Shown: positions 1-6,181 of the stretch, in pieces
Layout of the letters: every line of letters begins with the position of its first letter
How positions within the stretch are numbered: position 1 is the stretch's first letter
Assembly (NCBI GenBank): GCA_016302925.1
Contig: JAEDMR010000072.1
Coordinates: 1-9,426 of the forward strand
Direction: 5' to 3'
Length of the DNA stretch: 9,426 bases
DNA from: Bacillota bacterium
GTDB taxonomy: Bacteria; Bacillota; Clostridia; Peptostreptococcales; Anaerovoracaceae
Position numbers and translations under genes: made by a program
Notes under the pieces: model-generated
Databases searched by the model: none
Seen by the model: only the letters and a program-made list of their open reading frames with translations
Told to the model about the DNA's origin: nothing

Positions 1-551
1 TACATATTCAGCATGCCGCTTGCCCAACCGGCACAGGAGGCCATCATTATTGTTGCCATTGCAGCGACCCGGTCATAACCGATTGCAAGGATAACGGAGG
101 TTGTAATCCCGTAGAATGGGTAAGAGGCCTCGCCAAAGCCCAAGATTCCCATTCCTGCAAATGCAACGAAGAAAATCAGTATGACACCGAGCTTGAATGA
201 ACGTTTTTTTTCGGCAATCTCCATGATTTTTGTAAGACCGGCACCGAAGGTTCCGGTTTCTTCCAGGAAATTCAGGACGCCGCAGGTGATAAGTAAACCA
301 GCAATGATGTCAGCACCTTCGACAAATCCCTGGTAAATTGCCTGGAAAAAATCCAGGAATCCGATTGGATCCTTTTCCTCTAAAAACGAGAACTGGTCGG
401 GCTGTACGATTTCACGATCCGTTTGAGGATCGTAGATGCGCTCAAATGCACCGCTGGGTACGACGTATGTGAGGATTGCGACGACAAGCATGATAATCAG
501 AAGCACAATCAACACATGAGGTAATTCAAATGTTTTTTTCTTTTCTTTCAT
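1..551 (-). CDS. YfcC-family membrane carrier, N-terminal part (cut by window edge)
   Basis: An open frame runs on the minus strand from the ATG at 551-549 to the window edge, giving 183 codons of the N-terminus. An AAGGA ribosome site at 560-564 lies 8 bases before the ATG. The protein begins with a basic stretch (MKEKKK), then a first membrane helix at about residues 11-32 ending in VVPSGAFER. This matches the start of YfcC-type carriers of the DcuC/ion-transporter superfamily. Further hydrophobic segments lie near residues 75-95, 118-145 and 150-175, with a glycine-rich GMGILGFGEAS stretch typical of re-entrant or substrate-site regions in this group. YfcC carriers are usually annotated as carboxylate, amino-acid or peptide-related transporters; the substrate cannot be read from sequence. 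The gene faces a sigma-54 activator and has a sigma-54 promoter, so induction by its substrate or a related metabolite is likely. Family is fairly sure, substrate unknown. Confidence 0.85.
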   Translation of the reverse strand, partial: MKEKKKTFELPHVLIVLLIIMLVVAILTYVVPSGAFERIYDPQTDREIVQPDQFSFLEEKDPIGFLDFFQAIYQGFVEGADIIAGLLITCGVLNFLEETGTFGAGLTKIMEIAEKKRSFKLGVILIFFVAFAGMGILGFGEASYPFYGITTSVILAIGYDRVAAMATIMMASCAGWASGMLNM

Positions 552-594
552 TGTCTTGTTCCTTTCTATTTTTTTGAATACTGGAAAGTTCGTG

Positions 595-615
595 GAATGA
601 ATTAGAGAATCATTC
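595..615. repeat. Small inverted repeat in the carrier's 5' leader
   Basis: GAATGA (595-600) and TCATTC (610-615) form a 6-bp perfect inverted repeat with a 9-base spacer. It lies between the predicted sigma-54 transcription start (about 632) and the carrier start codon. The arms share AATGA/TCATT with the larger palindrome at 719-747, so it could be a secondary binding site for the same regulator or a weak leader hairpin. The match is short and could be chance. Confidence 0.3.
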
Positions 616-642
616 TTGCTTCACGTTCCTGCGTAAATGAAA

Positions 643-658
643 TGCAATTTCCGTGCCA
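643..658 (-). promoter_or_regulatory. Sigma-54 (-24/-12) promoter of the YfcC-type carrier
   Basis: Read on the minus strand the site is TGGCACGGAAATTGCA, a full match to the sigma-54 consensus TGGCAC-N5-TTGCW. The GG of the -24 element is at 657-656 and the GC of the -12 element at 645-644. The start would fall near 632, giving a leader of about 80 bases before the carrier ATG at 551. The next gene upstream encodes a protein with the GAFTGA sigma-54 contact motif, which independently supports the call. Confidence 0.9.
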
Positions 659-718
659 CTCGAAAAAGGAGAAAATACCAAGGGAAAATATCAAATCCAC
701 ATCGCAGGAATATAACAA

Positions 719-747
719 AATGAGATTTAATATCGTTAAAACTCATT
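719..747. promoter_or_regulatory. Palindromic operator / upstream activating sequence for the sigma-54 regulator
   Basis: Two 12-base arms, AATGAGATTTAA (719-730) and TTAAAACTCATT (736-747), are inverted repeats with 11 of 12 positions complementary, around a 5-base centre TATCG. The centre is about 100 bp upstream of the predicted sigma-54 start at 632, a usual distance for an enhancer-type activator site. The right arm also overlaps the -35 box (746-751) of the regulator's own promoter, so binding would be expected to repress the regulator. That the adjacent regulator binds here is inference. Confidence 0.7.
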
Positions 748-774
748 GCATAAAACGAAAAAGTATACTATACT
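746..774 (+). promoter_or_regulatory. Sigma-70-type promoter of the sigma-54 regulator gene
   Basis: TTGCAT (746-751) and TATACT (769-774) are separated by exactly 17 bases, close to the housekeeping consensus. A second TATACT at 764-769 is too close to that -35 box. Transcription would start near 781, giving a leader of about 30 bases before the GTG at 812. The promoter overlaps the possible upstream TTG start at 746, which argues against that start. Confidence 0.75.
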
Positions 775-811
775 TAAGGCAAATCGATATATGCTTTATA
801 GGGAGAGAAAA

Positions 812-2803
812 GTGGATACAATTAAAAAGGTCAAGATTCTTTATAGAAGTCCTCAGGCTCTAAGCAATACAAAAGCGATTCAATTTATAAAAAACAATTT
901 GGAAGAAGTATTTGGCAACTACATAATGTTTGAAAATTGCTTCCTTGCCGATTTCGACGCATATAAAAAGCTTCGGGCGGATGCCTTTCTGGCCATTGAC
1001 GAAAGAGTATTTCAAAAAGCGAAAGAATACGTAAACGATTTTAATAAAGTAATAAAGATAAATCGAAGTATTGAACAGAATGTTTTAAAGACCATTTCTG
1101 ATATTCCTGCCGGAACCAATGTCCTTATTGTGAATGATTCATACAGCACGGCAGTGGATACTGTGAATTGCTTTTATGAAATTGGAATAAGTCATATCAA
1201 TATGATTCCTTTTGACAGAAAAGTGGATCACACAGGAATATATGATCATTTGTCACTTGCAATCACAGCATCCGAAAGACATTTTGTTCCGAAACATATA
1301 AAAAAAATAATAGATATAGGATATCGTAAAGTCAGCTTTGATACGATGTTCAAGCTAATGAAATTGCTGGATTTAGATATCAGTGTTGTGAATCGGAATC
1401 TTTTTCGATATATACAGACGCTTGCAGAGCCAGATGCTGTATTTCATACAAATTACGTGTATGGATACCTGAAAAGTGAGATGCTGAGTAAAATTGCAAA
1501 TTCCAGTAAAAATGGTATGCTTCTGATAGATAATGGAAGGCATATTGTTTATGCAAACGATCGGGCTGCAGAAATACTCAAAGCAGATTCTATCGATAAT
1601 GTAAATCTGGAAAGATTGATAGGGACGGGGGCATTAAAAAAGCCAGGAGTAATGGATCAGCCGGTAACAATAAATGAAATAAACTACTATTACGACGAAT
1701 ATCCGATTAAGCTTATGGATGAAATTGTGGGTTACTATATTACGCTACAGGAAGAAAATGAACTTTTGCCGGCAAAAAAAATAAATCAACAAAAGGGGCA
1801 TGTGGCAAAACATTATTTTCAGAATATTATTCATATTTCGGAAGAAATGGATAAGGCAGTACATACCGCAGAACAGATCGCCTTATCTGAACATACGGTA
1901 CTTATATATGGAGAAAGCGGAACCGGAAAAGAGCTTTTTGCACAGTCTATTCATAATGGGTCATATAGAGAAAAGCAACCATTTGTGGCCGTGAACTGCG
2001 CTGCTTTACCTGAAAATCTGTTAGAAAGTGAACTTTTTGGTTATGAGCCTGGAGCGTTTACAGGGGCAAATTCAAAAGGTAAAACGGGCCTGTTTGAGCA
2101 AGCAAATCATGGCACGATTTTTTTGGATGAAATCGGAGATGTCTCTCTGAATCTACAGTCCAGGCTTTTACGAACAATCCAGGAAAAACAGATCATGAAG
2201 ATTGGAAGCGATCGTATTATTGATGTGGATGTACGGTTAATTGCAGCAACAAATAAAAATTTGCGGCTTGCAGTGAAAGAAGGAAACTTCAGAAGTGACC
2301 TGTTTTATCGTTTGAACGTTTTGCCGATTCGAATCCCTCCACTAAGAAAAAGAAAAGAAGATATTATCCCGTTGCTGCGTCACTTCCTGAAAAGTGCATT
2401 TAAAAACCTGACACAAGAAGAGATTGAACTGCTAACTTCATATGAATGGCCTGGAAACGTGCGGGAAGTAGAAAATTTCTGTACGTATTATAAAACACTT
2501 TCCTCCTTCCCGGAATATATTTTCGAATGGGAACATAAGACTGAGCAGCAGCTTTCTTCGACAAGCATTCAGCATACTATTATGAAAATAATAAGCAAAA
2601 ATACAGAAATATCACATGGAATTGGACGATCTTCGCTAGCTCAACAATTGAAAAACAGTGGTTTTCATCTTAGCGATGGAACACTGCGGGCAATGCTGGA
2701 GCAGCTTCAGAATGAAGGACTTGTTGAAATCGGAAAAGGCAGATACGGTACTAGAATAACAGAGAAAGGAACCCAGGCACTTATTTCAGAGAATGAAGAA
2801 TGA
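812..2803 (+). CDS. Sigma-54-dependent transcriptional activator, PrpR-like sensor with C-terminal winged helix
   Basis: The product (663 aa from GTG 812) is an enhancer-binding protein that remodels sigma-54 RNA polymerase. GTG 812 is chosen because GGGAGA (801-806) lies 5 bases before it and the promoter covers the farther-upstream TTG 746. Domains in order: a PrpR_N-like sensor at about residues 5-185; a PAS-like region around 210-300 (NGMLLIDNGRHIVYANDRA); an AAA+ domain at about 345-560 with Walker A GESGTGKE (367-374), GAFTGA (414-419), Walker B TIFLDE (435-440) and the FRSDLFYRLNVLPIRIPPLR segment; and a C-terminal region at about 585-660 with the pattern GRSSLAQQL...LSDGTLRAMLEQLQNEGLVE. 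The last resembles a winged helix, not the usual Fis-type helix-turn-helix. Its neighbour is the divergent YfcC-type carrier with a sigma-54 promoter, the probable target. The ligand is unknown. The gene is clearly more AT-rich than panG/panB downstream. No clear terminator follows it. Confidence 0.92.
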   Translation: MDTIKKVKILYRSPQALSNTKAIQFIKNNLEEVFGNYIMFENCFLADFDAYKKLRADAFLAIDERVFQKAKEYVNDFNKVIKINRSIEQNVLKTISDIPAGTNVLIVNDSYSTAVDTVNCFYEIGISHINMIPFDRKVDHTGIYDHLSLAITASERHFVPKHIKKIIDIGYRKVSFDTMFKLMKLLDLDISVVNRNLFRYIQTLAEPDAVFHTNYVYGYLKSEMLSKIANSSKNGMLLIDNGRHIVYANDRAAEILKADSIDNVNLERLIGTGALKKPGVMDQPVTINEINYYYDEYPIKLMDEIVGYYITLQEENELLPAKKINQQKGHVAKHYFQNIIHISEEMDKAVHTAEQIALSEHTVLIYGESGTGKELFAQSIHNGSYREKQPFVAVNCAALPENLLESELFGYEPGAFTGANSKGKTGLFEQANHGTIFLDEIGDVSLNLQSRLLRTIQEKQIMKIGSDRIIDVDVRLIAATNKNLRLAVKEGNFRSDLFYRLNVLPIRIPPLRKRKEDIIPLLRHFLKSAFKNLTQEEIELLTSYEWPGNVREVENFCTYYKTLSSFPEYIFEWEHKTEQQLSSTSIQHTIMKIISKNTEISHGIGRSSLAQQLKNSGFHLSDGTLRAMLEQLQNEGLVEIGKGRYGTRITEKGTQALISENEE

Positions 2804-2897
2804 AATATAGGCGGTAAAAAACACAGATATTAAAATAGCCAGAAAAAAGTGAAAAGAAATCTTCTTGTGAGAAAATCTGTACTTTTCCCTCCATTTG

Positions 2898-2906
2898 TGT
2901 TATAGT
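2898..2906 (+). promoter_or_regulatory. Extended -10 promoter of the panG-panB operon
   Basis: TGTTATAGT at 2898-2906 is an extended -10 element (TGn followed by TATAGT). A matching -35 box is poor: TGTACT at 2878-2883 is 17 bases upstream and only partly like TTGACA. Transcription would start near 2912-2913, exactly at the base of the hairpin at 2913-2943. The promoter call rests on the -10 element and this fit. Confidence 0.55.
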
Positions 2907-2912
2907 TGCCTG

Positions 2913-2943
2913 TAGGATAGTATTCGAAACGAAGCTGTACCTG
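2913..2943 (+). ncRNA. Leader hairpin with two bulged adenosines, candidate pan RNA motif
   Basis: The transcript can fold into a 13-bp hairpin: UAGG (2913-2916) with CCUG (2940-2943), AUAGU (2917-2921) with GCUGU (2934-2938), and UUCG (2923-2926) with CGAA (2930-2933) closed by an AAA loop. Two adenosines, A2922 on the left strand and A2939 on the right, are left unpaired. The published pan motif, found upstream of pantothenate synthesis genes, is described as a stem-loop with two highly conserved bulged adenosines and is often in tandem. The hairpin stands at the 5' end of the panG-panB leader, about 150 bases before panG. Structure is seen in the sequence; identity with the pan motif is inferred from this description and context. 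A second, weaker candidate with one bulged A lies at 2983-2996. Confidence 0.6.
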
Positions 2944-3092
2944 AACATATGGAACAATTCTTTTATTGGAGTACTGCGGGCGGCATCCGGGATAGCGGAG
3001 CGGCACTGGCAGGAAGATTCGCCCTTGTATCATCGCAGAGAAGATCACGGCAGCGATCAGAAGGTCGTACAAGATTGCAGGAGGTGATGAGT

Positions 3093-3965
3093 ATGAGAGC
3101 AGGAATCATAGGGGCAGGAAAAGTCGGTTTTTCACTGGGTAAGTACCTGGTGGAGCACGGGATACCGGTGACAGGCTATTACAGCCGAAATCCGGTATCT
3201 GCGAAAGAAGCATCGGACTTTACGGCAACCGGTTTTTTTGAGAACTTAGCAGATATTGTGAAAGACAGTGATACCCTTTTCATCACGGTGCCCGACGGGG
3301 TCATCGGTGATGTATGGGATGACATGGGCGATCTGACGGTAAAAGGAAAAAACATATGTCATTGCAGCGGCTCGGTTTCTTCGGCCGTTTTTTTTGATGC
3401 TGAAGAAAGGGGAGCTTGTCGGTACTCGATCCACCCCCTTTACGCAGTCAGTGACAGATATACGTCCTGGAAGGACCTTGGAAAAGCCTATTTCACCATA
3501 GAAGGAAGCAAGGTACATCTGCAGGAGATGGCGAACGCATTCCGCAGTCTGGGAAATCGGGTGACCATCATGGAGAATCCGGAGAAAAAAGCCATCTATC
3601 ATGCTGCGGCTGTCATGGTGAGCAACCAGATGGCGGCACTGGCAGATCTGGGCGTCCAGCTTCTGACCACCTGCGGCTTTACCAGAGAGGATGCGGAGAA
3701 GGCACTGGCACCGCTGGTCACAGGAAACGCCCTGAAGATCGGTCAGGTGGGACCGGTGGAGGCGCTGACCGGACCCATCGAGCGGGGCGATGCCCAGACC
3801 GTACGAAACCATCTTGCGGCCATGGAAGAAGAGAATCTGACGGAAATCAGGAAAATATATGAAGGCCTTTCCCGAGTGTTGGTGGAAATGGCAGAAAAGA
3901 AACATCCGGAAAGAGACTACAGAAGTTTAAAAGAAATACTGAAAGGAAACGAGGAACAGAAATGA
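3093..3965 (+). CDS. panG: PanG-type ketopantoate reductase (Rossmann-like / DUF2520 protein)
   Basis: The 290-aa protein probably reduces 2-dehydropantoate to pantoate with NADPH, the second step of pantothenate synthesis, in the cytoplasm. It starts at ATG 3093, 8 bases after a perfect AGGAGG (3079-3084); the in-frame ATG at 3087 is too close to that site. The N-terminus has the dinucleotide-binding fingerprint IIGAGKVG (G7, G9, G12) and a Rossmann-like half to about residue 125. Then comes a helical DUF2520-type half with YSIHPLYAVSD and HAAAVMVSNQMAALADLG. This architecture differs from classical PanE; DUF2520 proteins named PanG were shown in Francisella and other bacteria to replace PanE. 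The stop codon overlaps the panB start (ATGA), which ties it to pantothenate synthesis. It is the first gene of the operon and follows a leader of about 180 bases. A generic ProC-like reductase role is possible but less likely given panB. Confidence 0.85.
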   Translation: MRAGIIGAGKVGFSLGKYLVEHGIPVTGYYSRNPVSAKEASDFTATGFFENLADIVKDSDTLFITVPDGVIGDVWDDMGDLTVKGKNICHCSGSVSSAVFFDAEERGACRYSIHPLYAVSDRYTSWKDLGKAYFTIEGSKVHLQEMANAFRSLGNRVTIMENPEKKAIYHAAAVMVSNQMAALADLGVQLLTTCGFTREDAEKALAPLVTGNALKIGQVGPVEALTGPIERGDAQTVRNHLAAMEEENLTEIRKIYEGLSRVLVEMAEKKHPERDYRSLKEILKGNEEQK

Positions 3966-4789
3966 AAAATACAGTAGCAACATTAAAACAGCAGAAATTA
4001 GATGGAGACAAGATCACCATGCTGACCGCATACGACTATTCCACCGCCAAGCTGATGGACCAGTGCGGCATCAACACCATACTGGTGGGAGATTCCCTGG
4101 GTATGACCATGCTGGGCTATGAGGATACCCTGTCCGTGACCATGGAAGATATGATCCATCATACGGCAGCCGTGGCAAGAGGAGCCAAGAACGCCCTGGT
4201 CGTCGGCGACATGCCGTTCATGTCCTACCAGACCTCCGTGTATGATGCGGTGGGCAATGCAGGCCGCCTGATTAAAGAAGGCCGCTGCCAGGCCGTCAAG
4301 CTGGAAGGCGGAGCAGCCGTCTGCCCGCAGATTCGTGCCATCACCGACGCACAGATCCCGGTGGTAGCCCATATCGGTCTGACGCCGCAGTCCGTCAATG
4401 CGTTTGGCGGTTTCAAAGTACAGGGAAAGAGTGAAGAAGCTGCGAAACGTATTCTGAAGGAAGCAAAGGCCGTGGAAGAAGCCGGTGCCATTGCTGTGGT
4501 GCTGGAGTGCGTTCCGGCGAAGCTGGCGGCCCTGATTACCAAATCCATTTCCATTCCGACCATCGGCATCGGCGCAGGCCCGGACTGCGACGGACAGGTT
4601 CTGGTTTATCAGGACATGCTGGCAGTGTTCAGCGATTTCAAGCCGAAATTCGTAAAGCATTTCGCCGACGTGGGAACTGCCATGCGGGAAGGCTTTCTGG
4701 CATATATCCAGGAGGTAAAAGACGGCACCTTCCCTGCACCGGAGCACACCTTCGCCATTTCCGACGAAGTCATCAGCAAGCTTTACTAA
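3962..4789 (+). CDS. panB: 3-methyl-2-oxobutanoate hydroxymethyltransferase
   Basis: PanB adds a hydroxymethyl group from 5,10-methylenetetrahydrofolate to alpha-ketoisovalerate, giving ketopantoate, the first committed step of pantothenate and CoA synthesis. The 275-aa product is of normal family length. It shows MLTAYDYSTAKL near residue 20, the metal/substrate motif LVGDSLGMT (D44), VGDMPFMSYQ, the KLEGG motif near 115, HIGLTPQS, GGFKVQGK, the catalytic-glutamate segment VLECVP near 181, and IPTIGIGAG. All key segments are present. The start ATG overlaps the panG stop by 4 bases, so translation is probably coupled. The next downstream gene is unrelated and a terminator follows within 10 bases, so panC and panD are not in this operon. 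The folate operon about 1.5 kb downstream would supply its cofactor. Confidence 0.97.
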   Translation: MKNTVATLKQQKLDGDKITMLTAYDYSTAKLMDQCGINTILVGDSLGMTMLGYEDTLSVTMEDMIHHTAAVARGAKNALVVGDMPFMSYQTSVYDAVGNAGRLIKEGRCQAVKLEGGAAVCPQIRAITDAQIPVVAHIGLTPQSVNAFGGFKVQGKSEEAAKRILKEAKAVEEAGAIAVVLECVPAKLAALITKSISIPTIGIGAGPDCDGQVLVYQDMLAVFSDFKPKFVKHFADVGTAMREGFLAYIQEVKDGTFPAPEHTFAISDEVISKLY

Positions 4790-4795
4790 AAATCA

Positions 4796-4824
4796 GCGGG
4801 GCGGACGGACTGCCCCGCGTTTTT
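4796..4824 (+). terminator. Rho-independent terminator of the panG-panB operon
   Basis: GCGGGGC (4796-4802) and GCCCCGC (4812-4818) form a 7-bp GC stem with a 9-base loop, followed by G and five T (4820-4824). It begins 7 bases after the panB stop. The block ACTGCCCCGCGTTTTTGT (4809-4826) recurs exactly at 6130-6147. Confidence 0.9.
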
Positions 4825-4854
4825 GTAGTGCACCCGCCGGGCACACTACAAAAA
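4820..4854. repeat. Long palindrome overlapping the panB terminator
   Basis: TTTTTGTAGTG (4820-4830) and CACTACAAAAA (4844-4854) are perfect 11-bp inverted repeats. Between them CCC (4833-4835) and GGG (4839-4841) can pair, closing a 3-base loop with a small internal loop. The left arm starts with the T-tract of the panB terminator, so the terminator hairpin and this hairpin share bases. On the plus strand the second hairpin is followed by A, not T. It could reinforce 3' ends, terminate antisense transcription, or be a REP-like dispersed element; which one cannot be told from one copy. Confidence 0.6.
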
Positions 4855-4881
4855 AATGCAATTTCCGGAATATTGCGAGGA

Positions 4882-4909
4882 TTGCTTTTTTACAATTCCC
4901 CCGTATAAT
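4882..4909 (+). promoter_or_regulatory. Promoter of the GH3 hexosaminidase gene
   Basis: TTGCTT (4882-4887) and a perfect TATAAT (4904-4909) are separated by 16 bases. Transcription would start near 4916, with a leader of about 26 bases holding the GGGAGGG ribosome site (4931-4937) before ATG 4942. With terminators on both sides, the gene is probably its own transcription unit. Confidence 0.75.
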
Positions 4910-4941
4910 GGGAAGTAGACAAGAAGAACTGGGAGGGTTGT

Positions 4942-6078
4942 ATGAGACGGACAAAAGGAAGGACTGGAATGATTTTTTTCTTCGTGGTTATCATGCTTAT
5001 TATATGTGCAGGCATTGGAATATTAACTTTGTATCAGGCAGATTTGAACAGCAAGGATAATTCGCTTATTAAGGTAAGAAAAAAGGCACAAAAAATTTTA
5101 AATGAAATGACCCTGGAAGAAAAAGTGGGACAAATGTTTATTGCAAGATGTCCTGTTGCGGGTGCTGTCCAAAAGATAGAGGAGTATCATCCCGGAGGTT
5201 ACATCCTTTTTGGAAGGGACTTTTTTGAAAAAACAAGGGATGAAGTTATTCAAACTATTCAAAGTTACCAAAATACAGCGAAAATTCCTATGTTTATCGG
5301 CGTAGATGAAGAAGGCGGTAAAGTTAACAGAATCAGCACAAACCCTAATTTGCGAACAGTCCCCTTTAAGTCTCCCCAAGAGCTATATTCAGAAGGTGGA
5401 TTTGATTTGATTCAAAGTGATACTCAGGAAAAATGTGAATTATTGCATAGTTTGGGAGTTAACCTGAACTTTGCTCCGGTCTGCGATGTATCACAAAATA
5501 CAGATGATTATATCTATGAAAGAAGTTTTGGACAGGATGCGGAGCAAACTTCCAACTATGTACAGTTAGTTGTACAAACTATGTCAAAAGAGGGTATCGG
5601 AAGCGTTCTCAAACATTTTCCCGGATATGGAAATAATGCGGATACACATACCGGTATTGCTTATGATGATCGCCCCTATGAAACATTTTTGAACGCCGAT
5701 TTTTTGTCATTTAAAGCGGGAATTGATTCTGGAGCCAATATGGTATTAATTTCCCATAACGTGGTTTCCTGCATGGATAGTCAAACCCCTGCTTCACTGT
5801 CTTCACAGGTACATAAAATCCTGCGGGAGGAATTAGAATTTACCGGAGTTATTATTACAGATGAATTATCTATGTATGGCGTACTCAATTTTGCAGGTGA
5901 CACAGAAATTGCAGTTCAAGCCGTGAAGACAGGAAATGATATACTATGCTGCACAGATTATGAGGTGCAAATTCCAGCCGTACTTGAAGCAGTCAAACAG
6001 GGAGAAATTACAGAAGAGCGAATTGATGAATCTGTTTTACGCATATTGGAATTAAAAATATCACTTGGGATCATATAA
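4942..6078 (+). CDS. Membrane-anchored GH3 beta-N-acetylhexosaminidase (NagZ-like)
   Basis: The 378-aa protein is a glycoside hydrolase family 3 enzyme, expected to cleave terminal N-acetylglucosamine from cell-wall fragments or other glycans outside the cell. A basic start (MRRTKGRTG) and one hydrophobic helix at about residues 10-31 suggest a signal anchor; LIIC lacks a small residue before Cys, so a lipoprotein is unlikely. The GH3 barrel follows: MTLEEKVGQMFIARC near 55, GGYILFGRDFF, PMFIGVDEEGGKVNRI, GVNLNFAPVCDVS, then KHFPGYGNNADTHTG (224-238). Asp234 and His236 correspond to the Asp-His acid/base pair of NagZ-type enzymes. Tyr229 replaces the more common His of PGHG. The nucleophile is Asp307 in VIITDELSM. 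Length fits a single-domain bacterial NagZ plus anchor. The gene is notably AT-rich between GC-richer pan and fol genes and stands alone between two near-identical terminators. Broader GH3 activity (beta-glucosidase) is less likely given the Asp-His motif. Confidence 0.9.
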   Translation: MRRTKGRTGMIFFFVVIMLIICAGIGILTLYQADLNSKDNSLIKVRKKAQKILNEMTLEEKVGQMFIARCPVAGAVQKIEEYHPGGYILFGRDFFEKTRDEVIQTIQSYQNTAKIPMFIGVDEEGGKVNRISTNPNLRTVPFKSPQELYSEGGFDLIQSDTQEKCELLHSLGVNLNFAPVCDVSQNTDDYIYERSFGQDAEQTSNYVQLVVQTMSKEGIGSVLKHFPGYGNNADTHTGIAYDDRPYETFLNADFLSFKAGIDSGANMVLISHNVVSCMDSQTPASLSSQVHKILREELEFTGVIITDELSMYGVLNFAGDTEIAVQAVKTGNDILCCTDYEVQIPAVLEAVKQGEITEERIDESVLRILELKISLGII

Positions 6079-6115
6079 AGGTTTTCATCAAACAGAGTCT
6101 AAATTTTCATTTTTT

Positions 6116-6145
6116 CGCGGGGCTGCCATACTGCCCCGCGTTTTT
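6116..6145 (+). terminator. Rho-independent terminator after the GH3 gene
   Basis: CGCGGGGC (6116-6123) and GCCCCGCG (6133-6140) form an 8-bp stem with a 9-base loop, followed by five T (6141-6145). It lies 37 bases after the GH3 stop. Apart from part of the loop it duplicates the panB terminator, so it may once have been a folate- or pan-side terminator copy. Confidence 0.9.
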
Positions 6146-6181
6146 GTCAGGAACGGACGAAAAAATACATAAGAATAATGA

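Noticed and set aside
746..811. N-terminal extension of the sigma-54 regulator from TTG 746
   Set aside because: The TTG lies in the -35 box of the gene's own promoter; GTG 812 has a good ribosome site and matches the start of the PrpR-like domain.
642..863. Open frame of 73 codons on the plus strand
   Set aside because: It spans the sigma-54 promoter, the palindrome and the regulator's promoter and start, has no ribosome site, and resembles no family.
2804..2897. Terminator after the sigma-54 regulator
   Set aside because: Only a weak ACAGAT/ATCTGT pairing about 45 bases apart was seen, with no stem followed by a T-run.
2949..3092. Extension of PanG upstream to 2949
   Set aside because: The 48 extra residues have no family similarity, and AGGAGG at 3079-3084 is placed for ATG 3093.
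4855..4870. Second possible sigma-54 site on the minus strand
   Set aside because: It shares AATGCAATTTCCG with the true site at 643-658 but lacks the -24 TGGCAC element; the match covers only the -12 half.
4999..5010. Lipobox-like LIIC in the GH3 protein
   Set aside because: The residue before Cys is Ile rather than Gly, Ala or Ser, so a simple signal anchor is more likely.
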